64,000 nucleotides of DNA, from contig NW_024003633.1 in assembly GCF_014805625.2 (NCBI RefSeq), positions 20,952 through 84,951 on the forward strand, in the 5' to 3' direction. The position numbers and the translations under genes are program-made. This document shows positions 46,568-57,710 of the stretch, piece after piece. The stretch's first letter is position 1. Each line of letters starts with the position of its first letter. A model generated the notes under the pieces. It was not told where the DNA came from, made no database searches, and saw nothing but the letters and a program-made list of their open reading frames with translations. Origin of the DNA: Glossina fuscipes (taxonomy: Eukaryota; Arthropoda; Insecta; Diptera; Glossinidae).

Positions 46568-49500
46568 ATGTCATTACAATTAAATAAAGTTTTTAAAATT
46601 CTATAATGGAACATTAAGGCAATAATTAATAATTTTGATGAACTCCGTACACTCATAAGTGATTTTAATCCAACCTTTTTATCGCTTCAAGAAACCCATT
46701 GTAGAAGCTCTTTTAATCCTATTCCACCCAAATCATACACTGGATACTTCACGAATGGTGATCAAAATTCATATTCCAAACAAGGAGTTGGAGTTTTTAT
46801 AAAATCGAGTATAGCTCACAAACGCATAAATTTTAGCTCAAACATACAAGCCGTAGCGATACAAATAATGTTAAATATAAAATTTACAGTGCTTTCGCTC
46901 TATATTTCACCTTTGCAGTCGTTTTCTCATCAAGAACTCCACAATTTATTCTCCGTATTATTATACAAAAAGACCAATGCTCTATTCAGGAAGGAATTAC
47001 GGAAATCAAACGCACTTAGTTTCGAACTTTTCTCGAGACGAATTCACAGAAATACATCAATGAAAGTTGTCTGGAACAAAATCAACAGACTTAATGGGAC
47101 TTCAAGCCTTCTGCCATCTGCACTTCCAATGGAACTTTAACTGACGCAGATGAGATTTCTAATTACTTTGGAAAAGTGTGGTGCGAATACTCCTCTGACA
47201 GCAACTTCTCCAGTGCTTTCATCGAAAATAAAAGGACTCCAATATATCTTTCAAATAATATCGATAGATGTGCCATGTTCCTGGAAAATTGCGTATCTAC
47301 CTCAGAACTTGGAAGTTGTCTCTCCAATTTGAAGGGGAAGACACCTGGTCTAGACCGCATCTCATACCAAATGATCAGTGCTATGTCTAAGTCTAGTAAA
47401 AAGAAATTACTGGACCTATATAAACGGTGTTTATGACTGGCCATATACCCTACATGTGGAAACTGGCAACAGTTGTTCCAATTGCAAAGTCAAAAAATGT
47501 CTCCATCGCATCAGATTATCGCCCAATTTCTCTTTTATCTTGCCTCTCTAAGGTATTAGAGAAGATTATGGCATCTAGATTATCTTGGTTTCTTGAGTCC
47601 AAGAACCTGATAACAAAGCAACAAGTTGGTTTCAAGCGGGGTAGAGGGTGCATCGACGCTCTGTTACATATTGATTATTTCACAAGCAAAGCAATTTCCG
47701 AACGAAATCACTAACAATTGTCTCAATTGATTTCGAAAAAGCATTTGACGGAGTTGGTCTTCATGTCATCTTAAGACTCTTGAAATCATGGAATGTTGGA
47801 CCCCAATTCTTCAACTACATCAAATCATTCATGTCGCATCGGCGGTTCAAAGTTAGAATCAACAATCATCTTTCTGATTCCTTTCCGCTAAAGAATGGCA
47901 TTCCGCAAGGGTCTCCTCTCTCTGTCACGCTTTTCCAGATCGCTTTCAACGAAATTAGCAAAATTCTTTGCCGTGTACCAAGAGTGGAACATTGTCTCTA
48001 CGCGGACGATGTATATATTTTTACAAAAGAAAAAGACAACACGAAAGCAATCAACATCCTCGAATCTATTGCATGTGAGATTTCCACATGGGCAAACTCG
48101 TCAGGAGCTAAAATTTCTATAAAAAAATTTAAAAAAATGCACACTTGTCGAAAACAAATGTGCGATGCAGGAAACCTACTGATGCATATTAACGACTTAC
48201 CATTACTAAATGTGCAGACGCTCCATGTTCTCGGGCTCACGTTTTCAAACAATTATCGTTGGAAAGCACACTGCCTTCGGTTAAAAAACTCCCTTTTAAC
48301 AAGGGTAAATTTCATACAGTACGTTGCTTGGAGAAGCCATGCGCATATTAACACTATCGCTTATCTTACCAAAATGCTTGTGTTAAGCAAGATTGACTAT
48401 GCTTTGATAATTTATGGCAATAGTTGCAAATCTAATATCAACATCCTTAAACAGGTCTATCACCAAGCCGTCAGAGCAAGTTGTTATGCTTTTCGGACGA
48501 CGCCCATAAATAATATTATAATTGAAACTGGTCTCCCAACTTTAGAAAACAGACTGTATGAGTTAAAGGCTAAAATAGTCCCTAAGCTTCTTAATTCAAA
48601 CAAATCCATTCTCGGTGATGACGTAAGAAAGATTATTATTGCGAAGAAAATTCCAAAGTCACCATCTGCAATTGACCATTGTTTGTGCATCGCAAAGGAA
48701 TTGAACATTCCTTAAAAAATTTCCCGCTCTTTTGGTGTTAAACCTCCCTGGATTTTGAAAGACTGCTCTTTTGACATCTCACTGTCTATGCACAAGAAAG
48801 AAGATAATCCAAATTACGTCTTCAGGAATCTAATAGCTGAAAAAACCCAAGTATTGGACAGTACTGGATGGAATCTCTTATACATGGGCGGCTGAAAATC
48901 TTTTGGCCTGCCTCCTGCTTGTGCCGTGGTAGATGCTACAGGACGGGTTCTTCTCAACCATATATTTCACGAAAGTACTTCAACTTTCGCACCCGAAGTC
49001 AGAGCTATCCTTCACGCTGCCAACCTTGCCCATAAAAACAAACTCAAAACCGTCATTGTTACCGACTGTTTGTCTGTATTACAAGCTACTCGGAACTGTT
49101 CGATTTCGAGATGGAGCACCATCAACAAATTAAGGAATATAATTACTACACCCGACGGAAAAATTAAAATGTTATGGGTACCAAGTCACATCGGTTTACT
49201 GGGAAATGAGCGGGGTGATCGAGCGGCAAAGTATGCTGCTTCTGCTCCTCTAATTATGGATGATGTCATGGAAAAGTTGGATCTTCAAAGATACATTGGA
49301 AGAAAAGTTAAAGAGAAAATTGCAGAAGGAAATTTACAATACCATCACCAACGCTGCTCTTGTATTAACTCTCAATTAACTCCACCTATATATCCAACAA
49401 ATGTTGAGAAAACCAAGATCCAAACATTCTCGAGAATTCGCCTTGGTCATACAATTGCAACTCACCAATGGATCCTGAAGAAGTCTTCTTCCCCAATCTG

Positions 49501-49675
49501 ATGTTGTGGACAAACTCTTACTATAAAGCACATTCTCTGCGACTGCCTCAACTTTTCCTTGGCTAGAAGTATTGCATTTGGAACGATTAACCCTTTGAAC
49601 ATTCTACAATCAGCTTCAGAACAGAATATCAATTCTATACATTACTTTGTTAATACTGCTAAGCCCATTATCTAA
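46568..49675 (+). pseudogene. I element B ORF2, endonuclease deleted
   Basis: The ATG at 46568 is followed within about a dozen codons by TAA (QWNIKG in A is stop-WNIKA here). The deletion at about 46960 removes the GDFNSWN and NSDHFPI endonuclease motifs and joins the start of the endonuclease to the linker before the reverse transcriptase. The reverse transcriptase is well kept, with one 311-codon open stretch (47780-48715) carrying NGIPQGSPLS and LYADDVYIF. It shares with A the frame break after KAISERNH (47714). In RNase H the first catalytic motif LYTDGSKS is LYMGG-stop-KS, losing the Asp. EVRAI, VTDCLSVL and NERGDRA remain. Confidence 0.88.
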
Positions 49676-49799
49676 TGTACATTTTTTTTTTTTTTTTTTT
49701 AATTAGAGCCGATAGCCTGTGTTGCTAGTGCTCAATGTCTTTTTTTAGTCTAAGAATTGATTTCATTAGTCTAAAATTAAAATAATAATAATAATAATA

Positions 49800-50224
49800 G
49801 ATTAGTCAAGTCACGCAGCACAGGGTGCATATATTCCTTGCACGACCAGGTGGCCCTAAGACCGACACGAATGTTTTCAGTTCACAGCCGTTTAGGTCAG
49901 TTGAAAAATATTTATGCCTATGTTCATTTCAAGAATGCACAATATTAGGTTTTTTTTCGAATTAGTTCAATCGCTCGCAGATTTTTATATAGAAGTATAT
50001 ATTTGTTATATAGAAGTATAAAAAAGTTATTTTTTAAACTACATTTTTTTACTTTTTGTTAGGAACTGTTTTTTATCAGTTGTTTCGTGTAGTGACCCTG
50101 TTTTCTTCCTCTATTAAAATAAAACAACTAAAAATACTATGGTGAGACACGGCCCACCACTAAATACTTTTACAACTTTGCTTAACATATTTTTTTTTAC
50201 CACGCCTTTTCAAAATTTAGTGTT
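49800..50224. other. Intergenic, no gene seen
   Basis: The right flank of I element B. No coding or RNA feature was recognised. Confidence 0.4.
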
Positions 50225-50450
50225 TCTTTGCACGTAGTCGAGAAAGTGTTCTGATCGGAACCATTTTCAATAGCATTCGTCTTTGAGCCAAAACACGTCG
50301 ATGTTGGAAGTTTCTTCAAAATACCGCATATCTGCGGTTTGTAGATTGAACACAAGTAAACTGGGATCGACAGACAGTCATAGAAGATAATAGAAACAGG
50401 GTCTATTTTACGTCCTTCTAGGCACAAACTTAATATACATGTTTACAAGC
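50225..50450. repeat. Dispersed repeat R1 fragment
   Basis: CAATAGCATTCGTCTTTGAG, then AAAACACGTCGATG and later GTCCTTCTAGGCACAAACTTA, follow the order seen at 5935-6140 (GATAGCATTCGTCCTTGGG, AAAACACATCAGTG, AGTCCTTCTGCG). Confidence 0.6.
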
Positions 50451-50504
50451 ATGTTACTATACCCAAATTTATGATTTTATTTCTAATCCCAGCCTGCTTT
50501 TCCT

Positions 50505-50640
50505 CTAATCGTTTTCATCGGCCTGCACCTGCATGACGCGCCTGCGAATGTGCACTTAGCTTTTACCTGTCTGCTAATCGTTTTCATTGGCCTGCAGCTG
50601 CATGAGGCGCCTTCAAATGCTCATTTGTTTTTTCCTTTTT
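50505..50640. repeat. Two-unit tandem repeat, period 69 bp
   Basis: CTAATCGTTTTCATCGGCCTG at 50505 recurs as CTAATCGTTTTCATTGGCCTG at 50574, shown here without their extensions. Each unit continues with a CTGCATGA-GCGCCT core and an AATG...CTTTT end. The units are relatively G+C-rich for the window. Confidence 0.75.
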
Positions 50641-51249
50641 TAGGGAATATATAATTGGGGAAAATTACTTAACTGAAATTAACTGGATTTGGGATTTTCG
50701 TAACAATACTCTTGCACCGCACATAGAACATGGTGTAAAAATGTTCTTAAATCCTTCAAGAAACATTTTTTATCGGAGAAAGGGAAAAACGGTGTATGAT
50801 TTACGTTTGTTTTTATTTGGTTTACATTATTCTAATGTTTTTCCCCTACCATTCGATTGGTGTACGATTTGCTTTCTGTTGAAAATAAAATTGCGTTTTT
50901 TAAACGTTTCGTGTGATGTTTTTTGGTTCAATTACATATTGGTTTCCACCAGTAGTTATTTAAGTAAGTTTTCTAATTTGTTTTAACCCTTGGCTTGGTT
51001 TATGACGATGTATGGTTTTTCTCTTACGTTGTTGAAACTTTCAATGAAGTACTATTGTATTGCCTTTAATAGAAACGAACTTAGAAATGTATCAAAATAT
51101 TTTTATCGACGAAGAGAACTTATGCAAGCTTTCAAAAAAAACAAAAAAAGCTTTAAAAAGTGTTTAGAGAAAATTCGAAAAAACTCTATCCATTGAAGAG
51201 CTTATGTGGTTTCTTTTATTTTTAAGGCATTCAACTAAATTTAGCTTTG
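50641..51249. other. Intergenic, no gene seen
   Basis: Plus-strand open frames at 50741-50986 and 50990-51196 are Phe/Lys-rich A+T by-products without recognised domains. Confidence 0.4.
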
Positions 51250-51545
51250 TACCCATCACCAAAGGATGCGGATAATTGTACAAAAATTTGAACGTTCTTT
51301 AATGGGCGACCGAACAATATAGTGTATCAAATTTGAATTTTTTTTTAAATATCTGTAGAAACAGGCTTCAAAATCCTCATAAAGTATATAAATTCTTGGC
51401 CAGTTCATCTGTCTTTCTGAGCAACTATGTAGTATTTGTGGTAAGCATTCTCCCGTTCGCAGAAATGAAGATATCGCCAACAAATTTGCGAAAGACTTTT
51501 GGGAGTCACTTAAACTTTTCCAAGAACACGCCTACAACGCTAGAA
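51250..51545. repeat. Dispersed repeat R2 copy
   Basis: Starts at CCCATCACCAAAGGATGCGG. It continues with ACAAAAATTTGAACGTTCTT, then GTAAGCATTCTCCCGTTCGC, AAATGAAGATATCGCC, CAAATTTGCGAAAGAC and AACACGCCTACAACGC. This is the clearest copy for defining the block order of the family. Confidence 0.65.
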
Positions 51546-53034
51546 TGAAGACACAATTTGCAAATCCTGACTGCGATACGATACCATTAAAAAGAACAAG
51601 AAATCGATAAAGGACTTACGCATTCACTTTTAAAGCAGTATCTAATACTTCTGATACGAGTACGGCACGATCGATTCAGAACTGTATACATTTTTTATAG
51701 GCTGGCTAAGCCATAGCTCATTCGACCAATTTTCTTCTAAGTCTTCCGTTTACTCTAAGACCTTCTTGGAAGTAACAGTTTTATTTTTTAAATATACCTT
51801 AAAGTTAAATCGATCCACAACACCAGAATATGTTGTTCATTCGTTTATATTGAAATGCGTTTAACTAGGGAGCCTGAATAGAGTTCAGCACTTTTAGGCT
51901 AAGTAATGATAATTTTAGCGCTTGATTACAACGAGATAAACTATTTATTATTTTTTGTAGGGTTTTTTTAAATACTTTGCACCCTCTATTTTGCTAAGTT
52001 TTTGCTTCCACTAATCGCTACAGATATTGCGCCACACTTTCAACTGTTGTACCTGAAAAACTTAAAAAAAATTATTGATTTTATTAAGTACCGCTGAGAA
52101 GTATGGCTTGCAAAAAAGGCAGTTTTAGAAATAATGAACGACAGACTTTTTTTCTTGTCGACATCTATCTTAAATTTCTGCAATAATTGATGAAGCAGCC
52201 GGGTTTACTTTTAGACTTTTCAATTCGGATGTGTCGGTCCGAGTCGAAGGAAAGTCTCCAAAAACAGAAAAATCTAAATTACAATGTGAGAGGACCCATT
52301 ATAGTGGGACCCTTTTGAAATCTACATATTCGTTCAAAATCGATTGTTTCGATCCAAACTATATCTGTACGATGCCTCAAAAGGCTCTTTGGTTACCATT
52401 TGGGGATTTTTGGGCATCAAATTGATAACTTTAAGCTACGAAGCGCAGCCACCACGTTCATAATCTTTGATGCATTACCTGCCTCCTTTAATGATTTATA
52501 CCAACGCATTTTCGCGAAGACGCTTTCCTCATATTTTGCAAATCGACATTTCATTTTTCGACATTTCAAAATTTAACGCAATTTTTTAGGAGGAATTCCT
52601 CGTTCATTCTAAGGATCGGAAAATACAATTGATCAAATGAAAGCGAAGAAGCGGATCTCATTGACTACTGAAAATGTTTACGATCATGATTCACACAGCC
52701 AGATTTATGCCAAAAAACGATGTTCGCTGATTGCTTTTTTGCTTCCGATAGTCCAAGTAAATGTGGGAGTAAAAGCGACGCAAGTAGAACGTACACTATA
52801 TCGAGGAAATTCTCTAGGCATTCAATATGTTTCATGTTATTTTATATTCTTAACTAAGAGTAAAATAAACCGGTGTATAAGTACATCTTCTCCTTCTCTG
52901 CAAAAGTTGCCCGTCACATTATAAGTTTCTATCTAGATGTTTAAAATAGATAATGGGAAAATCTGCTCTAAGAAGAACAACGGGATCTCGAAAACGTTAA
53001 GAGAAGTTTAAACAAAGAAAGTAAAATTAATAAA
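51546..53034. other. Intergenic, no gene recognised
   Basis: Open frames at 52231-52425 and 52637-52924 are hydrophilic and somewhat longer than background, but I recognise no domain. A DNA-transposon relic is possible but unproven. Confidence 0.35.
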
Positions 53035-53660
53035 TGTGCACCCATCACCATTATCTCAAAAAAGACAAAAAAGGTAACAGAAGTAAATTTTCATGCTCTA
53101 TAATATAGAGTGGACCCGATTGACTTTTTTTCTGTTTTAAAAATGAAAGTTTTTGTCGTATAGGCGTGTGAACGTTGTAGGCGTATCTTCGGAAAAGTTC
53201 AAGTCATATCCAAAATCTTTTGGAAATTTGTAGATAATGTCTTCATTTTCGCTAACGGGAGAATGTTTACCGTAAATATTGCACCCTTGCGAAAGACAGA
53301 TGGAGATACGAACGGACCGAAACGTTTTGGTGCATTTCAAATTTGGAACTGGCCAAGAATTTATATACATTTTGGTGGTTTTTTGAGGCCTATTTCTGCG
53401 CCTTATAAAGATATTGCAAATAAAAATAAATTTTAATACATATACATATAATATACGTTCAAATTTTTGTACAATTATATAACATAGCTTATGAGTAATG
53501 GGAAAAAACCAATTTGTATTAGACATTACAGAGATGGACAGACGGACAACCGGACAGATGACCAGGCGCACATGGTTAAATCGATTCAGAGCTTGATTTT
53601 GTTCAAACATATATATGCTTTGATTGCAATCCTTTTGACAAGGTGAATATGCCTCTCATC
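53035..53660. repeat. Dispersed repeat R2 copy, long
   Basis: Begins CACCCATCACCATTATCTC. On the minus strand it has GGTAAACATTCTCCCGTTAG, AAATGAAGACATTATCTACA and GATACGCCTACAACGTTCAC. It also has a TTCAAATTTTTGTACAATT block with CATAGCTTATGAGTAATGGG. The 157-codon minus-strand frame (53137-53610) lies entirely in the repeat and is rejected as a gene. Confidence 0.6.
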
Positions 53661-54852
53661 CTTCGGTAATGGGTATAAACATGAAAGTTGCATCCCTGAA
53701 CGAAATCTTCCCTAATACTAATGAAACGAAAATCACTTTCGCTGTGGGACAATTCTTTGATAACCAGAACCTAAAATCAAATTATAAGAAATAAAATTAT
53801 AATTATTCTTATTTAAATCAGTTGTGGTCGAGTCAATTAGTCATTGAGGACAATTTTTGTACGGGTTGTAATTGCCAATTTGACCAATGGTCATTGACTG
53901 TGGTATAGCTGAGCAGAGAGAAGGACGGACAGATTGATGACAGAACGATATTAAGAAAATCCATTATGAAGTCATTAAGAATGAGTATTTCCAATTTGAC
54001 TTAATCCAAATGGTTTACAAGTAAAAATATTTTATTTAAGGACAAACAATAAAAAAATCGGTGTTACTTGGCAAAGAACGTTTTTTAAAAGGATTCAATG
54101 AAATCAAAATTTAGAAAACAAAATTCAAGGCTTGGCTGTTGACAATGCAGAATATTTGTTTTTTTTTGCTTACTGCGCGCTGTTTTTGCACTACGTACAT
54201 ATTCTGTCGCATATCTAGACCTTACAAACGAAAACACATACCAGGTATTTAAACGTGCGAATTTGGAAATGGGTATAAAATGGAAAAATTTAAGGAAACT
54301 GTCGTTATCTGCCATCAATAGTAAAAGCACCGAAAATATTTTACGAGAAGAAAAAAAACTTCAATAAAGGGAGGTGAAGATTCGATATAGATTTTTGCTT
54401 TGTCCTTCAACATGACTGAACTTGAATCTAACGTGCCATTACTTTTATGACACTTGAACCCAAATCATAATATGTGTTGTGACCTATAGTATACATGCTA
54501 CTGCTACGCTTGTTATTTTTTGCATTTAAATGCAAATTCAAGCTCTTTTAAAACCACACTTCTTTTTAGAAAGCACTTTATCTGCCCAAGTCCTTTCGCC
54601 TATTAATTCAAGACTGGAATTGGGTACAGATAAGGAGTAGAAGCTTTTGTTCAAATAATATGGATGACTCTTTATGAGAAAAATAATGACGATAGGGAGG
54701 ATGACGATGACGACCTCATCCACACTTCCGCACTGATTGTTTACTCATAGTATTCTGTCGAACAGCATTGTAACGGGTTATTATAACAAAATTCAATATT
54801 TTCTTTTTTTTGTTTTAATTACTTCGATAATTGAAAGAGAACAAGCATTTCT
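53661..54852. other. Intergenic, no gene seen
   Basis: No exon, RNA gene or transposon domain was recognised. Confidence 0.4.
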
Positions 54853-55010
54853 TTAATTTCTTCAATGCCATGCAAAGAAATTATTACGTGATTTCGTTAA
54901 GTGACGGCAGCATGGTGGGGGATTGTGCTACGTTACATTAATGCGCCTAAGCTATACAATATCCAGTTACCATAATACGAAACATGCTATTCTCAAATTT
55001 CTTTTACATT
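54853..55010. repeat. Dispersed repeat R3, copy 2
   Basis: Diverged copy of 29465-29632, with GATTTCGTTAAGTGACGGCA, GCATGGTGGGG, TAATGCGCCTAAG and CATGCTATTCTCAAATTTCT. Confidence 0.65.
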
Positions 55011-55184
55011 AGAATAAAATGAGTTAATTATTTCGTTCATTAACGTACATCTCTCACAATGTATTATCTTTTACTTGTAGGTACATTTTATTCAAAGTTT
55101 ACGAACCTGTTTTGTGAATTTTGACTAATTTCTTAAAAGTCTCTACAGATTTATTAGTAAAAAGCTTGCACTTCTATCATTTAA

Positions 55185-55460
55185 CATATATTTCTGACCG
55201 GTATCAGAACCTAACTGAAACCAAACATGTTCGTCCTTCCGTCCGTGTAATGCCTATGGTAACGATTCTCCTTGTCGCAAACAAAGTTATGAGGTTCACA
55301 TTTGGCAAACGCATTGGAAGCTGTTGCAGGTAGTTTGGTATTGAAGTGGAATCAAACGATACAAGGATGTAGTATCAAGTAAACTGGGAGCACCTCTCGT
55401 TTGAAAAAACTCAGGCTTTTTATTCATTACTCATAAACTACAAAAAATGTTTATGTGTAT
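55185..55460. repeat. Dispersed repeat R2 fragment
   Basis: Contains TTTCTGACCGGTATCAGAAC, CGTCCTTCCGTCCGTGTAAT, GGTAACGATTCTCCTTGTCG and a right end CATTACTCATAAACTACAAA. These correspond to R2 blocks seen elsewhere. Confidence 0.5.
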
Positions 55461-55799
55461 TTTCGTGGCGGCCCTCTAGTATCTATATAAAAAACGAAAA
55501 AAATTGGTACGTATAATCAATATTAGAGAATATTAAAATTGAATTTATTTTGTCGAAGCTATATATATTCGTAATCAGTATCAAATTCCACTTTGTCCCT
55601 CTTTTCGTATGTCCACTTGTCTATTCCCCGTGAAAAACATTGTCGCTGTCGTAGGAATGAATACAGGGCCTTCAACTGGAACTGTTTGTGTTCTGAAATC
55701 GTAAATCAGCCAAATTGGCTATTGGATGTACTATGGTGTAACATAAAGTATGAATATTTCCGCTTGACTACTTGTAAACTGCAACGGATTCACGATAAA

Positions 55800-55925
55800 A
55801 ATTTTGAACCGTTTCTACAGCAATAAAGAGCTCACCGCCACTACAAGATTGCGGTGGCACTTGAGGCTTGAACCCACGAACACTTGAATCTTTCGTAAGG
55901 AATAATGCCATCTTGCTTCATTTTT
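55800..55925 (-). repeat. Possible tRNA-derived SINE fragment
   Basis: The minus strand reads GTGGGTTCAAGCCTCAAGTG, a good match to a polymerase III B box (GGTTCAAGCC). A weak A-box-like TGGCATTATTCC lies about 25 nt upstream. A following GTGCCACCGCAATCTTGTAG runs toward a T-rich end. No complete tRNA fold was found and only this one copy was noticed. Confidence 0.25.
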
Positions 55926-56029
55926 CTATATTGAAACGATTCATAATTTCTCAACGGTTTTGTACCTATATGAAAATATAAAAAAGGAAACCAATACGGA
56001 CTAACGGGCAGACAAGCTTAGATCGGTTT

Positions 56030-56145
56030 AGAAGGTAATTTAGAAGGTGATTCTGAATCGATCGGTCTATCTCAAGTTCTTCTGGTTTTTGCACACCTCC
56101 GCACAAATTTAATATAGCCTTCTACCACAAGTGGTCTAAGGTATA
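56030..56145. repeat. Dispersed repeat R1 tail
   Basis: TCAAGTTCTTCTGGTTTTTG, CGCACAAATTTAATATAGCC and ACCACAAGTGGTCTAAGGTA match the ends at 13478-13560 and 6090-6140. Confidence 0.55.
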
Positions 56146-56262
56146 AAAATAAGTTAATATCGACCACCTTTGAATTGTCAAAAATTTAGCGATGCTTACT
56201 GCAGAATCTTAATCTAAAACTGTAATTCATTTTAAGCTTTTTGGCGTAAAGCATTCAATTTC

Positions 56263-56505
56263 CTAATAACGTTCCCTAGTTCTGTTTTTCTCTTCCGTTA
56301 CATACCTTAACTCGACAATTGGCAACTGATTTGCACTGAAGAGAAGATTACTGTTATCGGAATTTATTGAGTGGTATTTAGAAATTTCCTTAGAATTATG
56401 GTTTTCCTCTTGTCCTATTTTGCAGCGAATGTAAAGTAAAGCCAACATCAACACGGCTTTAACCCTAGGTAAGATTTTTACAAACCCAAAAACCCAAATA
56501 GACAT
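56263..56505 (-). CDS. Possible small secreted protein, unrecognised
   Basis: An 80-codon frame starting MSIWVFGFVKILPRVKAVLM. Residues about 16-26 are hydrophobic enough for a signal or membrane segment. The remainder is polar (Asn, Ser, Glu, Lys, Arg) and ends in KNRTRERY. The minus strand has ATATAAAAGCG at plus 56562-56572, about 60 nt before the ATG, a reasonable TATA-box distance. No family is recognised, no poly(A) signal was seen nearby, and a chance frame is quite possible. Confidence 0.25.
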   Translation of the reverse strand: MSIWVFGFVKILPRVKAVLMLALLYIRCKIGQEENHNSKEISKYHSINSDNSNLLFSANQLPIVELRYVTEEKNRTRERY

Positions 56506-57507
56506 TTATGTGTTTGGCGGTGAAGGAGAAGTTAGTTCAAAGTACAGTACAAGTGTAGATCGCTTTTATATCTTAATAATGAATGGACACGGATCGGTTC
56601 TATAGTAATTGATCAATGTCGCGGAGGAGCTGCAGTTCTCAGCGAATGTTTTGATTTCAATTAAATGGTGGAAGGCAAATATTATAAGTAATAAATATTA
56701 GTTTCTTTACTATCTTCAAAATGTTTTGCATATGTTTAAGATTTCATTAATTTACAGAAAATTAAAAATATTATTAATTAAGGAAGTTTGTTTAATTATT
56801 ATAAACTTTTATTAATCGTTCAAACGCTATTTTATTTCTACGACAAACAAACTTTTCATTTTATATGTAAACGAAGCACTATTACTAAAGGAGCACAAGA
56901 TTGTTAGTTATACTTAAAAAACACGGACTGATAATTACAGATCAAAAATGTTGTCCATCACGAACCTTAGATGTGAAGTAATAGAGAATTCCGGATGAAG
57001 CGGAAACTTTCGCTGAAGCATCTTTGGCATCGAATGTTTTCCACAATTTGCCTGTTTACTTGGCTGATTAATCTGTTTTGAGGATTTGTTGCGGATACGT
57101 AATTACGTACAGTCAAACGTTCAATATTTGATTTTTTGGTGGGCATAAAATGGTTCATTTTGTATATTGTAATAAAATTTTGAAATACAAATGGAGTAAT
57201 GTGTTGTTGTTCGAATGTGTTGCCGTGTTATCAGGTAGGATTCCCTATGAATCCTTCCTTGGCAAGAGTACTTGAGTTGTAAGTGTATCCCTATTCTGCT
57301 CGGCTGCAGAACGCCAAGTCTATCCGTCTCATGTAGTGCCAATGAAGCTCGGCAAGAGACGGTCCCTAGCTAAAGCTTAGGCGGATTTAAGGCCTTTATT
57401 AAAACAGCGAGTTGATACGCTTTGATTGAACTGCATAAAACAATTGAATTCTTTATTTCTTGAAGTGCCTTATTTATACTTACATCTACAGGTGGTTTTA
57501 TGCTAAG
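56506..57507. other. Intergenic, no gene seen
   Basis: A more G+C-balanced stretch at 57230-57400 could be LTR-like or repeat-derived, but no partner copy was found in the window. Confidence 0.35.
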
Positions 57508-57653
57508 TTGAAGTGCGACAAAATTTTTGTTTTACTTTTTTTTTTGTTACAGAATTATGCAAATTCAGCATAATTCAGCATAATTATGCAAATTCAGCAT
57601 AATTCTGTCGCACTTCAAAGTGGATGCATACGACGGTATGCGATCACACTACA
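57508..57653. repeat. Hairpin-rich repeat block, copy 1
   Basis: Outer arms TTGAAGTGCGACA (57508-57520) and TGTCGCACTTCAA (57606-57618) form a 13-bp inverted repeat. Inside, a hairpin unit built on AATTATGC-AAATTCA-GCATAATT is present twice in tandem. After the right arm come a second hairpin, GCATAC-GACG-GTATGC, and CGATCACACTACA. Everything from GTTACAGAATTATGC to CACTACA recurs at 58950-59035 with only one hairpin unit. Confidence 0.8.
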
Positions 57654-57670
57654 CCCATACCGTTTTAGAG

Positions 57671-57710
57671 AGAAAATTGTTAATTTTTTTATAGACGTTA
57701 ACAATTTTCT
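57671..57710. repeat. Perfect 13-bp inverted repeat
   Basis: AGAAAATTGTTAA at 57671-57683 and TTAACAATTTTCT at 57698-57710, with a 14-nt loop. It lies just right of hairpin block copy 1. Confidence 0.8.

Larger units (their letters stand above)
45013..49799 (+). mobile_element. I-clade non-LTR retrotransposon, copy B, deleted
   Basis: Homologous to copy A from about 45013 (A 16736) to the TAA-repeat tail ending about 49799. The first roughly 65 bp of A are missing, so the copy is 5' truncated. About 512 bp (A 18720-19231) are deleted inside ORF2. No target-site duplication was found by eye. The flanks are ...GCTCTTATAC on the left and GATTAGTCAAG on the right. A poly-T run at 49683-49703 in the 3' UTR is longer than in A. 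Confidence 0.9.

Noticed and set aside
45013..49810. Target-site duplication for I element B
   Set aside because: The bases after the TAA tail (GATTAGTCAAG) were not found at the left border, so no duplication is claimed.
53137..53610. 157-codon minus-strand open frame
   Set aside because: Also inside an R2 repeat. The apparent protein similarity to the frame at 51333-51548 (NFS-TPTT) reflects shared repeat DNA.
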